A DNA stretch of 64,000 bases from Lunularia cruciata (lineage: Eukaryota > Streptophyta > Marchantiopsida > Lunulariales > Lunulariaceae), in assembly GCA_948567375.1 (NCBI GenBank), contig OX419759.1:1341303-1405302 (forward strand). Direction: 5' to 3'. The position numbers were made by a program, and so were the translations under genes. The notes below the pieces were generated by a model, which was not told the origin of the DNA, did no database searches, and saw only the letters and a list, made by a program, of their open reading frames with translations. Positions 54,848 to 64,000 of this stretch are shown here, piece after piece (within the stretch, counting starts at the first letter, position 1; the number at the start of each line of letters is the position of its first letter).

Positions 54848-55979
54848 TTATATTTTATTGTGGAGATGAGAAAAAGGTTTCCATGTGGCATTATTAAGAG
54901 GATATCCTTTCCAAAAGACTTTGTACTTAGTGTGGCATTGGTGGCCATGTTGGATATTCTTATGTGCAAGTATGGGATCAACTTCATACTCCTCATGATC
55001 ATTGACAAGGATGGGAGGAGGAAGGAGAAAAGTGGAAAAAGGAAAATGGACTAGAGACAAAGAATCTCAACTTGAAAATATGAAAGACATGCCAAATTTG
55101 CATATGACTAGACAAGAAAAGTCAATGGACAATAGGAAAAATTATTCAGATATTATCAAATAGACCTATCCAATTAAGAGTAAGTTTATGGAATTGGGTA
55201 TGAAGTGGGCGAGGTAAGTTACTAGAAGAAAGCATGACCTTATCACAAGTTGGAAGGTGCGATCACAATGATGATTATCAACATATTGCTTTTGCCAATT
55301 TTGAGGAACAAGGAGATGAGACTTGGATTGTTATATGGATTTTGATATGGTTGAAAAGAAGGTGGAAGTATAAGGAATGTGAGATGGTGTGGAAACAAGA
55401 AGGGAATCTAGAACAAGTGGACATTGGCCAAAATTAAAGAAGAAAGTGGAAATCTAGTGCTTGCCTGCTTGGAGTTTTTGTAGGTAAACTCAATAGCCAC
55501 AAGGTAACATTCAAGTTGATATGGTGAATGTTGACAAAGGTACAAAGTATATCCTCCAAGGTATACTTTGCATATTTGGTTTGCACATCGGTTTGAGAAT
55601 GATAGGCCATAGATAAAGCAAGCTTGGTGCCAAGTAGCTTGAAGAGCACCTGCTGAAATTTACCAATGAATTGAGGATTATGATCAGAGATGAGAATACA
55701 TGGCATCACATGATGCTTGAAGACATTATCAAAGTAGATCTTGGCCAATGTTGGAGTATCCATTGTATCAAAAGAAGGTGCTAAATGAATTTGTTTGCTA
55801 AGCTTATCAATAAACACCACAATCACTTTATGACCTTGGTCTACCTTTGGCAAGGATGTGATGAGATCTAAGCTCACATATTCCCATCAAATAGATGGGA
55901 TTGGAAGTGGTTGGAATAGCACACCCGGTTTTTAGTTGTTGACTTTGTTGCATAGCAACTCTCACAAGATCAAACAAAG
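54848..55979 (-). pseudogene. Element G7 integrase and chromodomain remnant
   Basis: The chromodomain is fairly whole: EYEVDPILAHKNIQHGHQCH, then YKVFWKGYPLNNATWKPFSH (WEP changed to WKP). The integrase core at 55434-55877 has SLDLITSLPKVDQGHKVIVV, FIDKLSKQIHLAPSFDTMDT, ISDHNPQFIGKFQQVLFKLL and AYHSQTDVQTKYAKYTLEDI, so the DRD and HPQTDGQ motifs have changed. Stops and shifts separate the two blocks. Confidence 0.82.
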
Positions 55980-56079
55980 CTTGTGGATCTTCTTATTTTA
56001 ATTTCATGCAGCAATCTTTCTATATTGTGTCAATGTAATTAATCCTTAGAATTCTCACACCAAAGAATAAAAGCTAGAG

Positions 56080-56320
56080 TAAAAGAATGATGGCAAAATC
56101 TGCTTATGCTAGCGCTACTTCCACCTCCTCGGCTGAAGCTTCTCCCTAGACTTTCTTCGCCTCTGCCATGGCTTGTCATTCAGCAATTTTTTCTTTACTT
56201 CCTTATCCTCGTACACAAATAACATTTCATAAATATGAAGTAAAGTACAGATAAAGAATGAATTTCAATCACAAGAAAGTAAAAATTCGCCCGCAGGTTC
56301 CAAAATCTTACCAGCAATTT
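56080..56320 (-). other. Inverted relative of 21003-21229
   Basis: The minus strand reads DKEVKKKLLNDKPWQ, then an RRKSRE stretch. See 21003-21229. Confidence 0.4.
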
Positions 56321-56324
56321 CTAA

Positions 56325-56390
56325 AAATGAGGCTTAGCCCCATCTCCCTCTTTTGTTTTATCCTTGTACTTGACGGTAGCCTATTTTAAT
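56325..56390 (+). mobile_element. Eroded family N tail
   Basis: ATGAGGCTTAGCCCCATCTCCC, TTTATCCTTGTACTTGACGG, then CCTATTTT; the TGATGGGG part is deleted. Confidence 0.55.
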
Positions 56391-57221
56391 TTATTCTCAA
56401 AGACATAAAGTTCTCACATGACTTCTTTTTCGTGTTGGGCAACATGATAAATACAAACTAAAAATGCATTCGTGCTTGGGATGCGGAAAGAGATGAACGG
56501 TACTTTGTCTAGTATTTACGATCAATGTATAATATTACCAATATAAAACTGAACTTCCAATATCGAAACTGTTTGTTCACGATAAAGGCCATATTATTGC
56601 ATGTACGTCCTCACATCCTCATGCATAGTCACGAAGAGTAAAAGCTTGAATACATGTGAAAAAGTGGACTTGTGCACTGCTTAGACCATCAAGGCTGTAA
56701 GTGATGATTTTTCAAATGCTGTAAGGATGGATGCATTATACGAAGATAATTCTATTCGTTACGAGCTTATCTATGGAACGAAGATAACTCTATTAGTTAC
56801 GAGCTTATCTATGGAACGAAGATAACTCTATTAGTTACGAGCTTACCAATGGAACAACCGTTGATATCCAAGAAGCTCCAATTCTTGATAACTCCCGAGA
56901 AGTATGGACGTGATAGAGAAGTGGTTCTTGACAGCACGGGCAGAGGTTTGAAGGAGCTCAACCTATGCTTTGATCACAGGTGTCTTCCGTGCTCAGAGCA
57001 GAATTTCAATTTATCTTGCTCGTGAGCAAGATAATACGAAGTCTGTGCATATGGTGTGGCGGTTCAATTTCTATACTGGCTGAATCGAAATGAATCAAAA
57101 TGGATGATTCGTAAGTTTGGAATATTATGAAGTTCTATAGACCACGTGGATTTTGAACTTAATGTACGTAGTAAATTGAGTCAGTCACTGGGTCTTCATT
57201 ATGAGTTTTTAAACAACTTAT
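56391..57221 (+). other. Decayed sequence with coding-like patches
   Basis: IKAVSDDFSNAVRMDALYEDNSIRYELIYG can be read at 56690-56780, and EVVLDSTGRGLKELNLCFDH at 56918-56980, in different frames. No family is recognised. Between them is a 38-bp tandem repeat. Confidence 0.35.
56739..56851. repeat. 38-bp tandem repeat, three copies
   Basis: The unit GAACGAAGATAACTCTATTA, then GTTACGAGCTTATCTATG; the first copy has ATTCTATTCG, and the second and third are nearly identical. 38 is not a multiple of three, so it would shift any frame. Confidence 0.85.
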
Positions 57222-57319
57222 CGGCGGAACAGGCGACCGCATAGGATAACAAGAAGAATGGGAAGACCTCGTCGAAGCGTGGAAGGATAAACCATAAGAG
57301 GTAAATGGGGCTCAGCCCC
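57222..57319 (-). mobile_element. Short family N tail with exact 10-bp target duplication
   Basis: AACAACTTAT at 57212-57221 and 57320-57329. The insert contains GGCGACCGCATAGGATAAC, AATGGGAAGACC and AAATGGGGCTCAGCCCC, and stops at the hairpin edge. Confidence 0.92.
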
Positions 57320-57504
57320 AACAACTTATGGATGTGGCGTCTTCATTGGAATCTCGGAATTCAAGATTCTCAAGGAGAATGGTAGACTAATCTTCCAGAA
57401 GTGTGGACTCTGTTACATGACGGGAGCTACAAATGCATCACTTGGACAATGTTAGAGTTACATACGTCTTGAATTGGCAGGGAAGAAACCTCTGTTTTTT
57501 TTCT

Positions 57505-57598
57505 CACCCTTGTACGGCTTGTTTTTTGTCTCACCCTTGTACGGGTTGATGGGGTCTTCCCATCCTTCGTGTTTTCTACGCGGTCGCACTCTTTACAT
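57505..57598 (+). mobile_element. Short family N tail with internal duplication
   Basis: TTTTTTGTCTCACCCTTGTACGGGTTGATGGGG ... TACGCGGTCGCAC. The phrase TTTTTTTCTCACCCTTGTACGGCTTG occurs twice in tandem (57499-57540). No hairpin. Confidence 0.8.
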
Positions 57599-57611
57599 AT
57601 ACTGAGAGGAA

Positions 57612-57702
57612 AATTAACCGCATAGGATAACAAGAAAGAGGGAAATATCCCATCAAGCCATAGGAAAACATAGGAGGTAACTATGGGGCTACGTCCCAAT
57701 AG
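57612..57702 (-). mobile_element. Short family N tail
   Basis: TTAACCGCATAGGATAACAAG, GGAAATATCCCATCAAGCC, AACTATGGGGCTACGTCCC; the hairpin arms carry changes. Confidence 0.78.
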
Positions 57703-58100
57703 TATATTTTATATATAATAACGTTTTGTGGTTTGACTGGACGAAGGTTTCCTACGTAATCCAACTGACAGTGTGTGAGCCATAAAAGTCCTTTGTGTGT
57801 GCCACCATGCCGATTTTCTTTGACGAGAGCTGTCACACTGTTTTGTTGTTTAGTTGTTGAAGCTATCCTTTGCGGTAGCTATTTGTGTGCGCTTGTATTG
57901 TTCCGGAGTTGAACTGCACGGGTATGTAGACTTCAAGTCTTGGTATCTGATTTCTTACCTCAGGTGGTGGATTGGCAACTGAACCTGGATCATCAGAGGA
58001 CTGAATAATGCTGTCGACTGGGCTTTCCTACTTGGGCCTAAGAATTCGTTGAAGAGAGAGCGTTTAAGATTTCTCAAATCCTCTCTCAAGTCGGAGAGTT

Positions 58101-60440
58101 CCAGGAGATCGAGTTTTGAACTTTGCGCGGTGCAGATCTTCTTTCCTAGACGTACTTCACCCTTCTTTAGGTGTGCTCTGATTCTCTTTTGGGACTTCGG
58201 ATGACTTGCTCTTTTCAGCAAAAGTCTGATTGCTTCCCCTCTGTTTGACAGTAACTTACAATGTTCTTGCATACGGAAGTAGAACTAGTGCTCTAATTCT
58301 TGCTTGATAATGAAGTATCGTCAATACTGCATTATCTCTAAACTTTCAAGGGTTGCAAAACCTCCGTCGACTGCAAACAGGAATCTAGTAAATGGATTCG
58401 ACTATGCTGCATATTCATTGTTGGTCCCTGGTTGTGCTTGAATCTCAAAAGTCCCAACCAGAATATTTATCGACTGATCTCAAATATTTCTAATTTCAGG
58501 TGATGATGGACTTGAGGTGAACTCTCGCTGCGACTTAAGGAGGACTGTAGGAGTGGCCGACAACCTCCTTATCAGGTCTTGTAGTCTCACCAGTGCGTCA
58601 TTATACACACCCTTCTCTGCATTAACTGGTGCTACTAAGTTCTTCTCATTGACGTGGAGAAAGAGAGTAGAGGTTATCGAGACAGGATGATCTGTTTTTG
58701 CAGCAAATCTCTTTGTCCTATTAGCCTGAAACCCGTTAGCAATATCATAGCGGCGCCGATCTCATTGTCATAGACTTGTGATCGACCCCGTTCCTGAGGT
58801 GCACTATGCTTACGGTCGGGACTTTGAATGACTTGCCCTGTTCAGCAAAATCTCATTGCTTGTCCTCTGTTCGAGAATAACTCGCAACGCTCTCCTAAAC
58901 AAAACTAGTACAGGTGTAGTGCATCTCGTGCTGTACTTCGTGTATGTAAAATGGGTCATCTAGACCTTGGAGGGTTGTAGAAACTCCGTCGACCTCAAAC
59001 AGGAATTGGTTTGAAAGACTTAAGCGCTTCTGCATATTTCATTTGTGGCCCTGGTTTGGTTGAATCACAAAAGGCGTAGCCAGAACATCGGTCTACCTGA
59101 TCACTAGTATCCTTTATATTTTGTCTCTTTCAGGTGTCAGGATGGAGATGGAGTTGTGTGTTAGGGTCATTCTGCCAACTCTCGCTGCGTCTCGAGGAGA
59201 GCAGTAGTTGTTATCGTGAACTCCATATCAGGTCTTGTGTCCCAGTAAGTTATCGTACACACCCGGCTTGTCTGGTGTTAAGGGATTCTGCCCACTAATG
59301 CTTTCTTTCAAATAATTCAGGATGGATCGACTTGATGAGGCAGTAAGGATAGTCGTTTTATTTTGCTAATCCATCAGATCCATCAACATTTGGGCTTGTG
59401 GCGCCTGCCTGTGACCCAAGCGGTAGTGTGAGGAAGCGAAGCTAAAGCAAAGAAAGGACTGTCGAGGTATGTAGAAGGCTCTCGTCTACTTGAAGTATAT
59501 AGTCTTCAAATCGGTCTCTTCCGCGGTAGTGAGAACGGACCATGGGGGGCAAAAAATGCGAGGCGGTGGATCGAGCAGCAATCACCCCCCGCTGTGCGTG
59601 CTCTGGAATCAGAGATTTTTCAGGAGTTTGAGCTTTGAAGATTGCGACAGTGCCGATCTCGCTGTGTAAACGCGTAATTCACCCGATTTCGAGGTACGCT
59701 CTGGTCCCTTTTCGGACTTTGGATGACTAAATCTGCTCAGCAGAAACCTAATTTCTTCGCCTCTGTTTGATAGTAACTTGTGATGCACTTCTATGCAAAA
59801 TTGGTACAGAAGTAGTGCACCTTGTCTCTGTACTTATTTGCGACGCTGCATCATTTATACTGCTTCATGTAGACCTTTTATGATTGCAAAATCTCCAAAA
59901 TTCGTCCACCTGAACGATTGGATCTGCATTTTCATTTTGGGGCCTTAGTTCTGCATGGTTCTATCACAAAAGGCCTAGCCAGAACATCTATCTACCTGAT
60001 CTCTTATAGTTCTAGATGTCGTCAATTTCAGGTGTCAGGATGGAGTTTGTCGATGTCATTTTGTCAACTCTCGCTGCTGCTCGAGGAGAATATTAGCTCT
60101 TACCGACAATTCTTTATAAATCAGGTCTTGGTGTTACAAGTAAGTTATGTTACAAACCCGGATTATCTGCATCTAAGGCCCCTGTCCATTATTGTTTTAG
60201 TACAAGTAATCTATGAAGGATCATGTAGAAAGGACAGTTGTTTTGTTCTGTTGATTTGGTTATTTCTCTCTGATGAGATGGGTCTTCAATTTTCTTTCCC
60301 TAAAACAGAGAGGCGCGCATCACTTCCTTATAACCGTTACCTGACACTATCCCTCCTGTCCTTTCTGCATATTCCTGCTGTATTGGTAAGTCGTATTAGT
60401 GGGCAGAGGCTCTAACAATGAGTTCTCACTGACGTGGAGA
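58101..60440 (+). repeat. Three diverged tandem units upstream of the hydrolase gene
   Basis: Shared landmarks recur in order. GATCTYNNTNT..TAGAC is at 58134, 58759 and 59656. TTGGATGACT / TCGGATGACT / TTGAATGACT precedes a TTCAGCA and CTCTGTTYGA block. GTAGTGCA / AGTAGTGCACC comes next, then CTCCGTCGAC / GTCCACCTGAACG and AGCCAGAACAT. An acceptor-like T-rich TTTCAGGTG appears at 58498, 59133 and 60030, followed by AACTCTCGCTGC and ATCAGGTCTTG. Spacing is about 0.63 kb, then 0.90 kb. Each TTTCAG/GTG...CAGTAAGT patch looks like a small exon, but all contain stops, so they may be noncoding leader exons or dead copies. The 58640-58680 segment (CATTGACGTGGAGA) recurs at 60430. Confidence 0.65.
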
Positions 60441-61200
60441 CGAACAAGAGAGGTGATTGCGGAAAATCGAATGCTGTTTTTGTCCGAGCTTAGAGAAAAC
60501 TGGTAAAACTATCATTACTGAAGGACGAAAAATGCTTATAAGTAGCGATTTTCTGATTGTGGAATGTTTACATTGCAGATAATACACCGATGCTGCATTT
60601 GTAGCTCTGTAACCTTTTGATGCTGCACTCCGCTGTTGTTACCAAGGTCGGTCTGCATATAAACACGAGTAGACCTTTTGTAGTCGTTATCTGCAAATCT
60701 GCTCCTGTGATTGAGATCCCTTGTACTTGATTTCACAACTTTTTCATATATGTAAAACTGTTATTCTGTATAGTTGTGAGGATACATACCCGAAAGGTAA
60801 CTGTGGTTATCTGTAATCCGCAAATAATGTCACTCTTATGCCTTCCCTTTTTGCCATCAAGGTTTAGCTTAATGGCAATTAGGGTAAGTGTCTGGTTTTA
60901 GAATACTGATTATTTCTATGGTTGAACTTGCTTACTGGGACCTGATTATCAGTATCGTTGTCTGTAATCCCGAATCAGGTCCTTCTTGCTACCCTCCTAC
61001 TTATCATCAAGCTAGTCTCGTCTCTGCTGTACAGTTAACTAGTGTTTTACGCTTAAAACTTCTTTACTGAAATCTGATGTCACTCTTTCTTTCCTCTTAA
61101 AACCATTAAGCTAATGGAGACGCTGGTGTACTGATTACGAATATTGTACACTTAATCGCTCTTCTCGGATCTGATTATCAGAGTCACAGGCTGGACATCG
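60441..61200. other. Intergenic or leader sequence with short repeated phrases
   Basis: GGTTATCTGTAATCCGCAAATAATG and GTTGTCTGTAATCCCGAATCAGG, with TGATTATCAG at 60946 and 61172, suggest a decayed array of about 150 bp units. No gene is supported; the 66-codon minus-strand frame at 60536-60736 looks random. Confidence 0.4.
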
Positions 61201-61342
61201 TCAAGCAGTTCTCTCTGGGGAAGTAGAGGAGTTTCTGTTGCTTATGGATGGAGAGGCTTGAACGGAGAGGTACCTTGCAGAAGGTGGTCCAAGACTTTTG
61301 AGGGCGTAGGGTTGCATCACGATTTGAAAGCCTGAAGTAGGA

Positions 61343-63848
61343 ATGGAACCCAGGAGTCGGAGGGTTTTGAAGGCGAGACCAGAGGAGATTGCAGAAATTC
61401 GAGCTGGTGTTGGACCACTATCAGATCGGGAGAAACGCAAAAATGTAGCAGGAGATGGGGAGGAGAGACAACCCAATGATGAGTCAAACAGGCCTTCCAC
61501 GTCCCATGGTCCAGGGTTCGAGGATGACCCTGAACCTGTACCCTTACCCAGTGCATCCACGTCTGTAATTGGCGCTCTTGTGCGTTTTGTATTTGGGTGG
61601 TTCTTTTCTTGGTACCCATGGTTTCGGTTCTCCGCTTCACAGCAGGTGAACTCCAAGGAATGGGGCATCTAAACTCGTGATGTTTAAGAAATGTCATTTG
61701 CCATATAACTAGTACTTTACTTCGTAGATTTCGTCACTTTGTTGTGAAAATTACCTACCGTTACTCTCAACTATTGTCTCTCTTTGCATTGCCAACCGAA
61801 TCTAGAATAAAGATGAAGGGAATTTGTCATCTGATTGTGGTTGTTATGTTTGATGTTTTTCAGGCAAGCAGTTTATTTGCAACAAGCAATCCTCAACCTT
61901 GGTTTCAGGGAACTCGCCAGGTATATTAAATTCGATTCATTAGGACGTGGATGGGAGGTAACAAGTATCAGGCAATCCAGTAAATTACATTGGTTTGCAA
62001 GTTTCATGCACATGATATGACTCAGAGTTTGACTTCCGCTGCAGTCATGTTCCAAACAAGTCCTTCCAGTAATGGCTGTATGAAGCAACGATAATCTTCC
62101 CGCTGGGGTCAGTGGTCATCCGAAAGAGTTGGAGAAAGTATATGGGTTTTCTAAAATGTGGAGTTGGAACTAGTAACATGTCTATAATATTCGCACTTGT
62201 GAGAAACATAAACCGTACGTAAATCTAGGAGTGTCTTTAAAATTTTCTACCAGGTGGGTCATTCGAAAAAGTCGGAGGAGAATTATTTGGCACGAATGGT
62301 GGATTACCATGCCATGTGATATCACTCTAGAACCAAGGTTTATTCTCCTCATTATACTAGTGGTGTTCTTAGACTTTAGGTAATATTTACATTTTATGCA
62401 TGAACGTGAACGTTTGAAGTATTGGGAATTGTTTCTTATATCTTTTTCACTGTGGGGTGGGTTTTTAACCGTTTGCAGTCAAGCCATTCAATTACAGCGA
62501 ACAGTCTTCGTCATTCTTACGACGGTATTCGCCAGGTATGGATAGCTAATCTGGATCATAACAATAATAATCAATGTACCCAGTATGGTGGGTCATGCGG
62601 AAGAGTCAAAGCAAGTTTATAAATTTCCTGAAAGTATAGTTGGAACTAGTAATATGTCTGATGTTATTGCATTACTGAAAGAACATATACCTTATCAAAT
62701 ACAGGAATGTCCTATGCAATCTTTCATATTGTAATACGTCTGATATGATTTACCTTTCGTGTTTGAACTTCTTCCAGTCGAGCGACACAGTTTTCGTAGG
62801 GTACGAGCCAGCGGTACCAAAACTGGATATCGTTTTCTTTCATGGGCTCCAACTTGAGTATGATTCTGGGCCAGGTGTGCATCTTTCTACGTGGACCTGC
62901 GGAGAGGATCCGGCAATCCTCTGGCCCCAACATTGGCTTCGTGATCGTGATGCGCGCATCTTTTTCATCCATTATGATGCCAGTCTGAAGAAGACTAACA
63001 AACAGGGAAGAATGGATTTGACAAACATAGCTGAAAATTTGTCGAGTGAGCTCCAATGGGCCCTCCGTAAAGGTCAAGAAACGTCGAGTTCGTTTCGACC
63101 CATTGTGTTTGTGGGTCATAGTTTTGGAGGTCTCGTCATTAAACAATTGTGCCTTCATGCGGCAGAGCACGGATCGGACGCACAAAAGAAATGGCTGGAA
63201 GGCGTAGAAGGAATTCTGTTTTGTGGAACTCCTCATCTTGGGTCAAAGCTTGCTAGCATGGCAAAGAAGCTCAAGAACAGGAGTCCTTTGATGCGATTTG
63301 TGAAGCTGTTGGGCAAAGAAGTAGGGAGGCAAGGCGAAAATTTTCGTAGATTGTACACCCTTAACAAATGGGAGATTTTCTGTATCGGAGAAACGCGCGA
63401 GACAAATATGAGCACCATCTGTCCGGATCTGGTAAATAAAATAAACTGCTGTCAAGCTTTCACCTTGATGCAAACGGGTGCACAATTTGGACAAATATCA
63501 CTATATTCTCCCCGATGTTCAACTGTTCTCAAATATCAAGGGCATTTAGTTTGCTCTTGTTGTTCAGATTGATGTTCAATTTGATGTTGCAAGTCATGTT
63601 CCTGGGTTAAAATGTAGTCACGTGATGCGTTCTTAGTTTTTAGTTATCAAAATTTATGATCATAATCTACGCAGGCTACAGGTGAGAAACCAAGCATGAT
63701 CATCGTAGAGCAATCATCTGCGCGGTTGGGAGAGAACTTCATGATGGTGGATGCAGATCATATTTCTCTGTGTAAGGCAGAGAAAACGACTTCCAACATG
63801 TTCCAATTCTTACTCGCGTTGATTAATCGAGTAGACGGCAAAGCCAAG
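61343..63848 (+). CDS. SERAC1/DUF676-like alpha/beta hydrolase (five exons, 3' end beyond clear sequence)
   Basis: Proposed exons: 61343-61645, 61864-61920, 62479-62535, 62778-63431 and 63675-63848; all joins are GT-AG and phase 0 (101, 19, 19, 218 and 58 codons). Exon 1 carries a Pro/Glu-rich start and a hydrophobic, aromatic stretch (VIGALVRFVFGWFFSW) that could anchor the protein in a membrane. Exon 4 has the hydrolase core: VFFHGL (oxyanion region, His161) and the nucleophile elbow VGHSFGG (Ser254), then ILFCGTPHLGS. Exon 5 supplies the late histidine in MVDADHISLCKA (His386), as in serine hydrolases of this class. SERAC1 relatives act on lipids or GPI-type substrates; in plants related domains also front NB-ARC-like proteins. 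Only one frame per exon is open and codon use looks normal, so it is likely a live gene. The donor GTAATC after exon 5 suggests further exons past 63848. The start codon choice is open: a stop lies just upstream of 61343. Confidence 0.75.
61864..61920 (+). other. 57-bp cassette exon a
   Basis: Between TTTTTCAG and GTATAT; encodes ASSLFATSNPQPWFQGTRQ. It resembles cassette b in length, phase, the starting SS and the ending G(T/I)RQ. Confidence 0.7.
62479..62535 (+). other. 57-bp cassette exon b
   Basis: Between GTTTGCAG and GTATGG; encodes SSHSITANSLRHSYDGIRQ. Its downstream intron repeats parts of the intron after cassette a (GTTGGAACTAGTAAYATGTCT at 62163 and 62639). Confidence 0.7.
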
Positions 63849-64000
63849 GTAATCTTGAATATATTACAATTCTCCCACAGATGCCACTCCATCACAAAAC
63901 CGGACTGGCGTACGTAATTAAGGCCTAGTGACATTAGATGATGAGTAGATATCAGTTGCCAGAGTATAGAAGGTCCTTGAGTTCTTCATGCCGCAAATTA
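63849..64000 (+). other. Start of the intron after exon 5
   Basis: Follows donor AAG/GTAATC. No further exon is clear before the window ends. Confidence 0.4.

Larger units (their letters stand above)
54332..55979 (-). mobile_element. Family G element G7 (diverged, 3' part only)
   Basis: LTR 54332-54785, chromodomain 54848-55060, integrase to about 55979, where homology stops in the zinc region. It is the most diverged G copy, with its own LTR type. Confidence 0.82.

Noticed and set aside
57955-58272. Minus-strand 105-codon Lys/Arg/Leu-rich frame
   Set aside because: Lies in tandem unit 1; units 2 and 3 do not keep the frame open, so no sign of coding constraint.
61201-61668. Minus-strand 155-codon frame
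   Set aside because: Opposite strand of the hydrolase exon 1; Ser/Pro-rich shadow, and the plus strand fits the splice model.
62724-63236. Minus-strand 170-codon frame
   Set aside because: Antisense of the hydrolase exon 4, which has the catalytic motifs.

Overview
The window is nuclear DNA of a land plant, and nearly all of it is transposon. Evidence for a plant: chromodomain Ty3/gypsy elements (chromoviruses) primed from initiator-Met tRNA (TTGGTATMARAGC next to the LTRs), a Ty1/copia fragment, and a GT-AG multi-exon gene for a SERAC1/DUF676-like alpha/beta hydrolase at the right end. An early-diverging plant (bryophyte, lycophyte or fern) is my guess from the element types; the sequence alone does not settle it.

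Three local family names are used. 'Family G' is a Ty3/gypsy chromovirus with about 365-635 bp LTRs. 'Family N' is a non-LTR retrotransposon with an N-terminal C2H2 finger, a reverse transcriptase and a C-terminal CxC..H..C/PD-D-like endonuclease; it ends in GGTCGCC plus a T run. 'Family R' is an unclassified dispersed repeat of about 3 kb that serves as landing ground for N.

Layout. 1-10.4 kb: an N copy holding a nearly full-length G element (A, 125-8822, minus strand), which itself holds an opposite-strand deleted G element (B, 3952-6297) and an unrelated solo LTR (799-1488); the same N copy also carries a G solo LTR (8970-9384). 10.4-12 kb: R copy 1 with short N tails. 12-18.3 kb: N copy 2 split by a decayed G element (D), which has a solo LTR in its gag. 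18.3-20.1 kb: unclassified sequence duplicated at 25.5-27.3 kb. 21.2-23 kb: Ty1/copia remnant. 23-25.5 kb: N copy 3 with a G 3' end. 27.3-30.2 kb: R copy 2. 31-31.6 kb: second copia fragment beside a possible host exon (31743-31959). 32-36 kb: AT-rich sequence with no recognisable gene. 36.4-38.5 kb: G element E. 40.3-44 kb: an LTR/PBS fragment, then G element F. 44-45.7 kb: N copy 4. 46-52.8 kb: R copy 3 (inverted) containing the longest N copy (N5, 46434-50206). 54.3-56 kb: diverged G element G7. 56-57.7 kb: N tails and decayed sequence. 58.1-60.4 kb: three diverged tandem units. 61.3-63.9 kb: the hydrolase gene, with duplicated 57-bp cassette exons.

No pol gene is intact, so the elements could move only with help from other copies. 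The points most worth following are: (i) G LTRs built from about 60-bp modules carrying heat-shock-element-like palindromes upstream of a TATA box; (ii) N, whose endonuclease type, T-rich terminus and repeated 5' truncation beside a hairpin are unusual for a plant LINE; (iii) the tandem exon cassettes in the hydrolase gene. All calls come from reading the sequence; no database search was possible.
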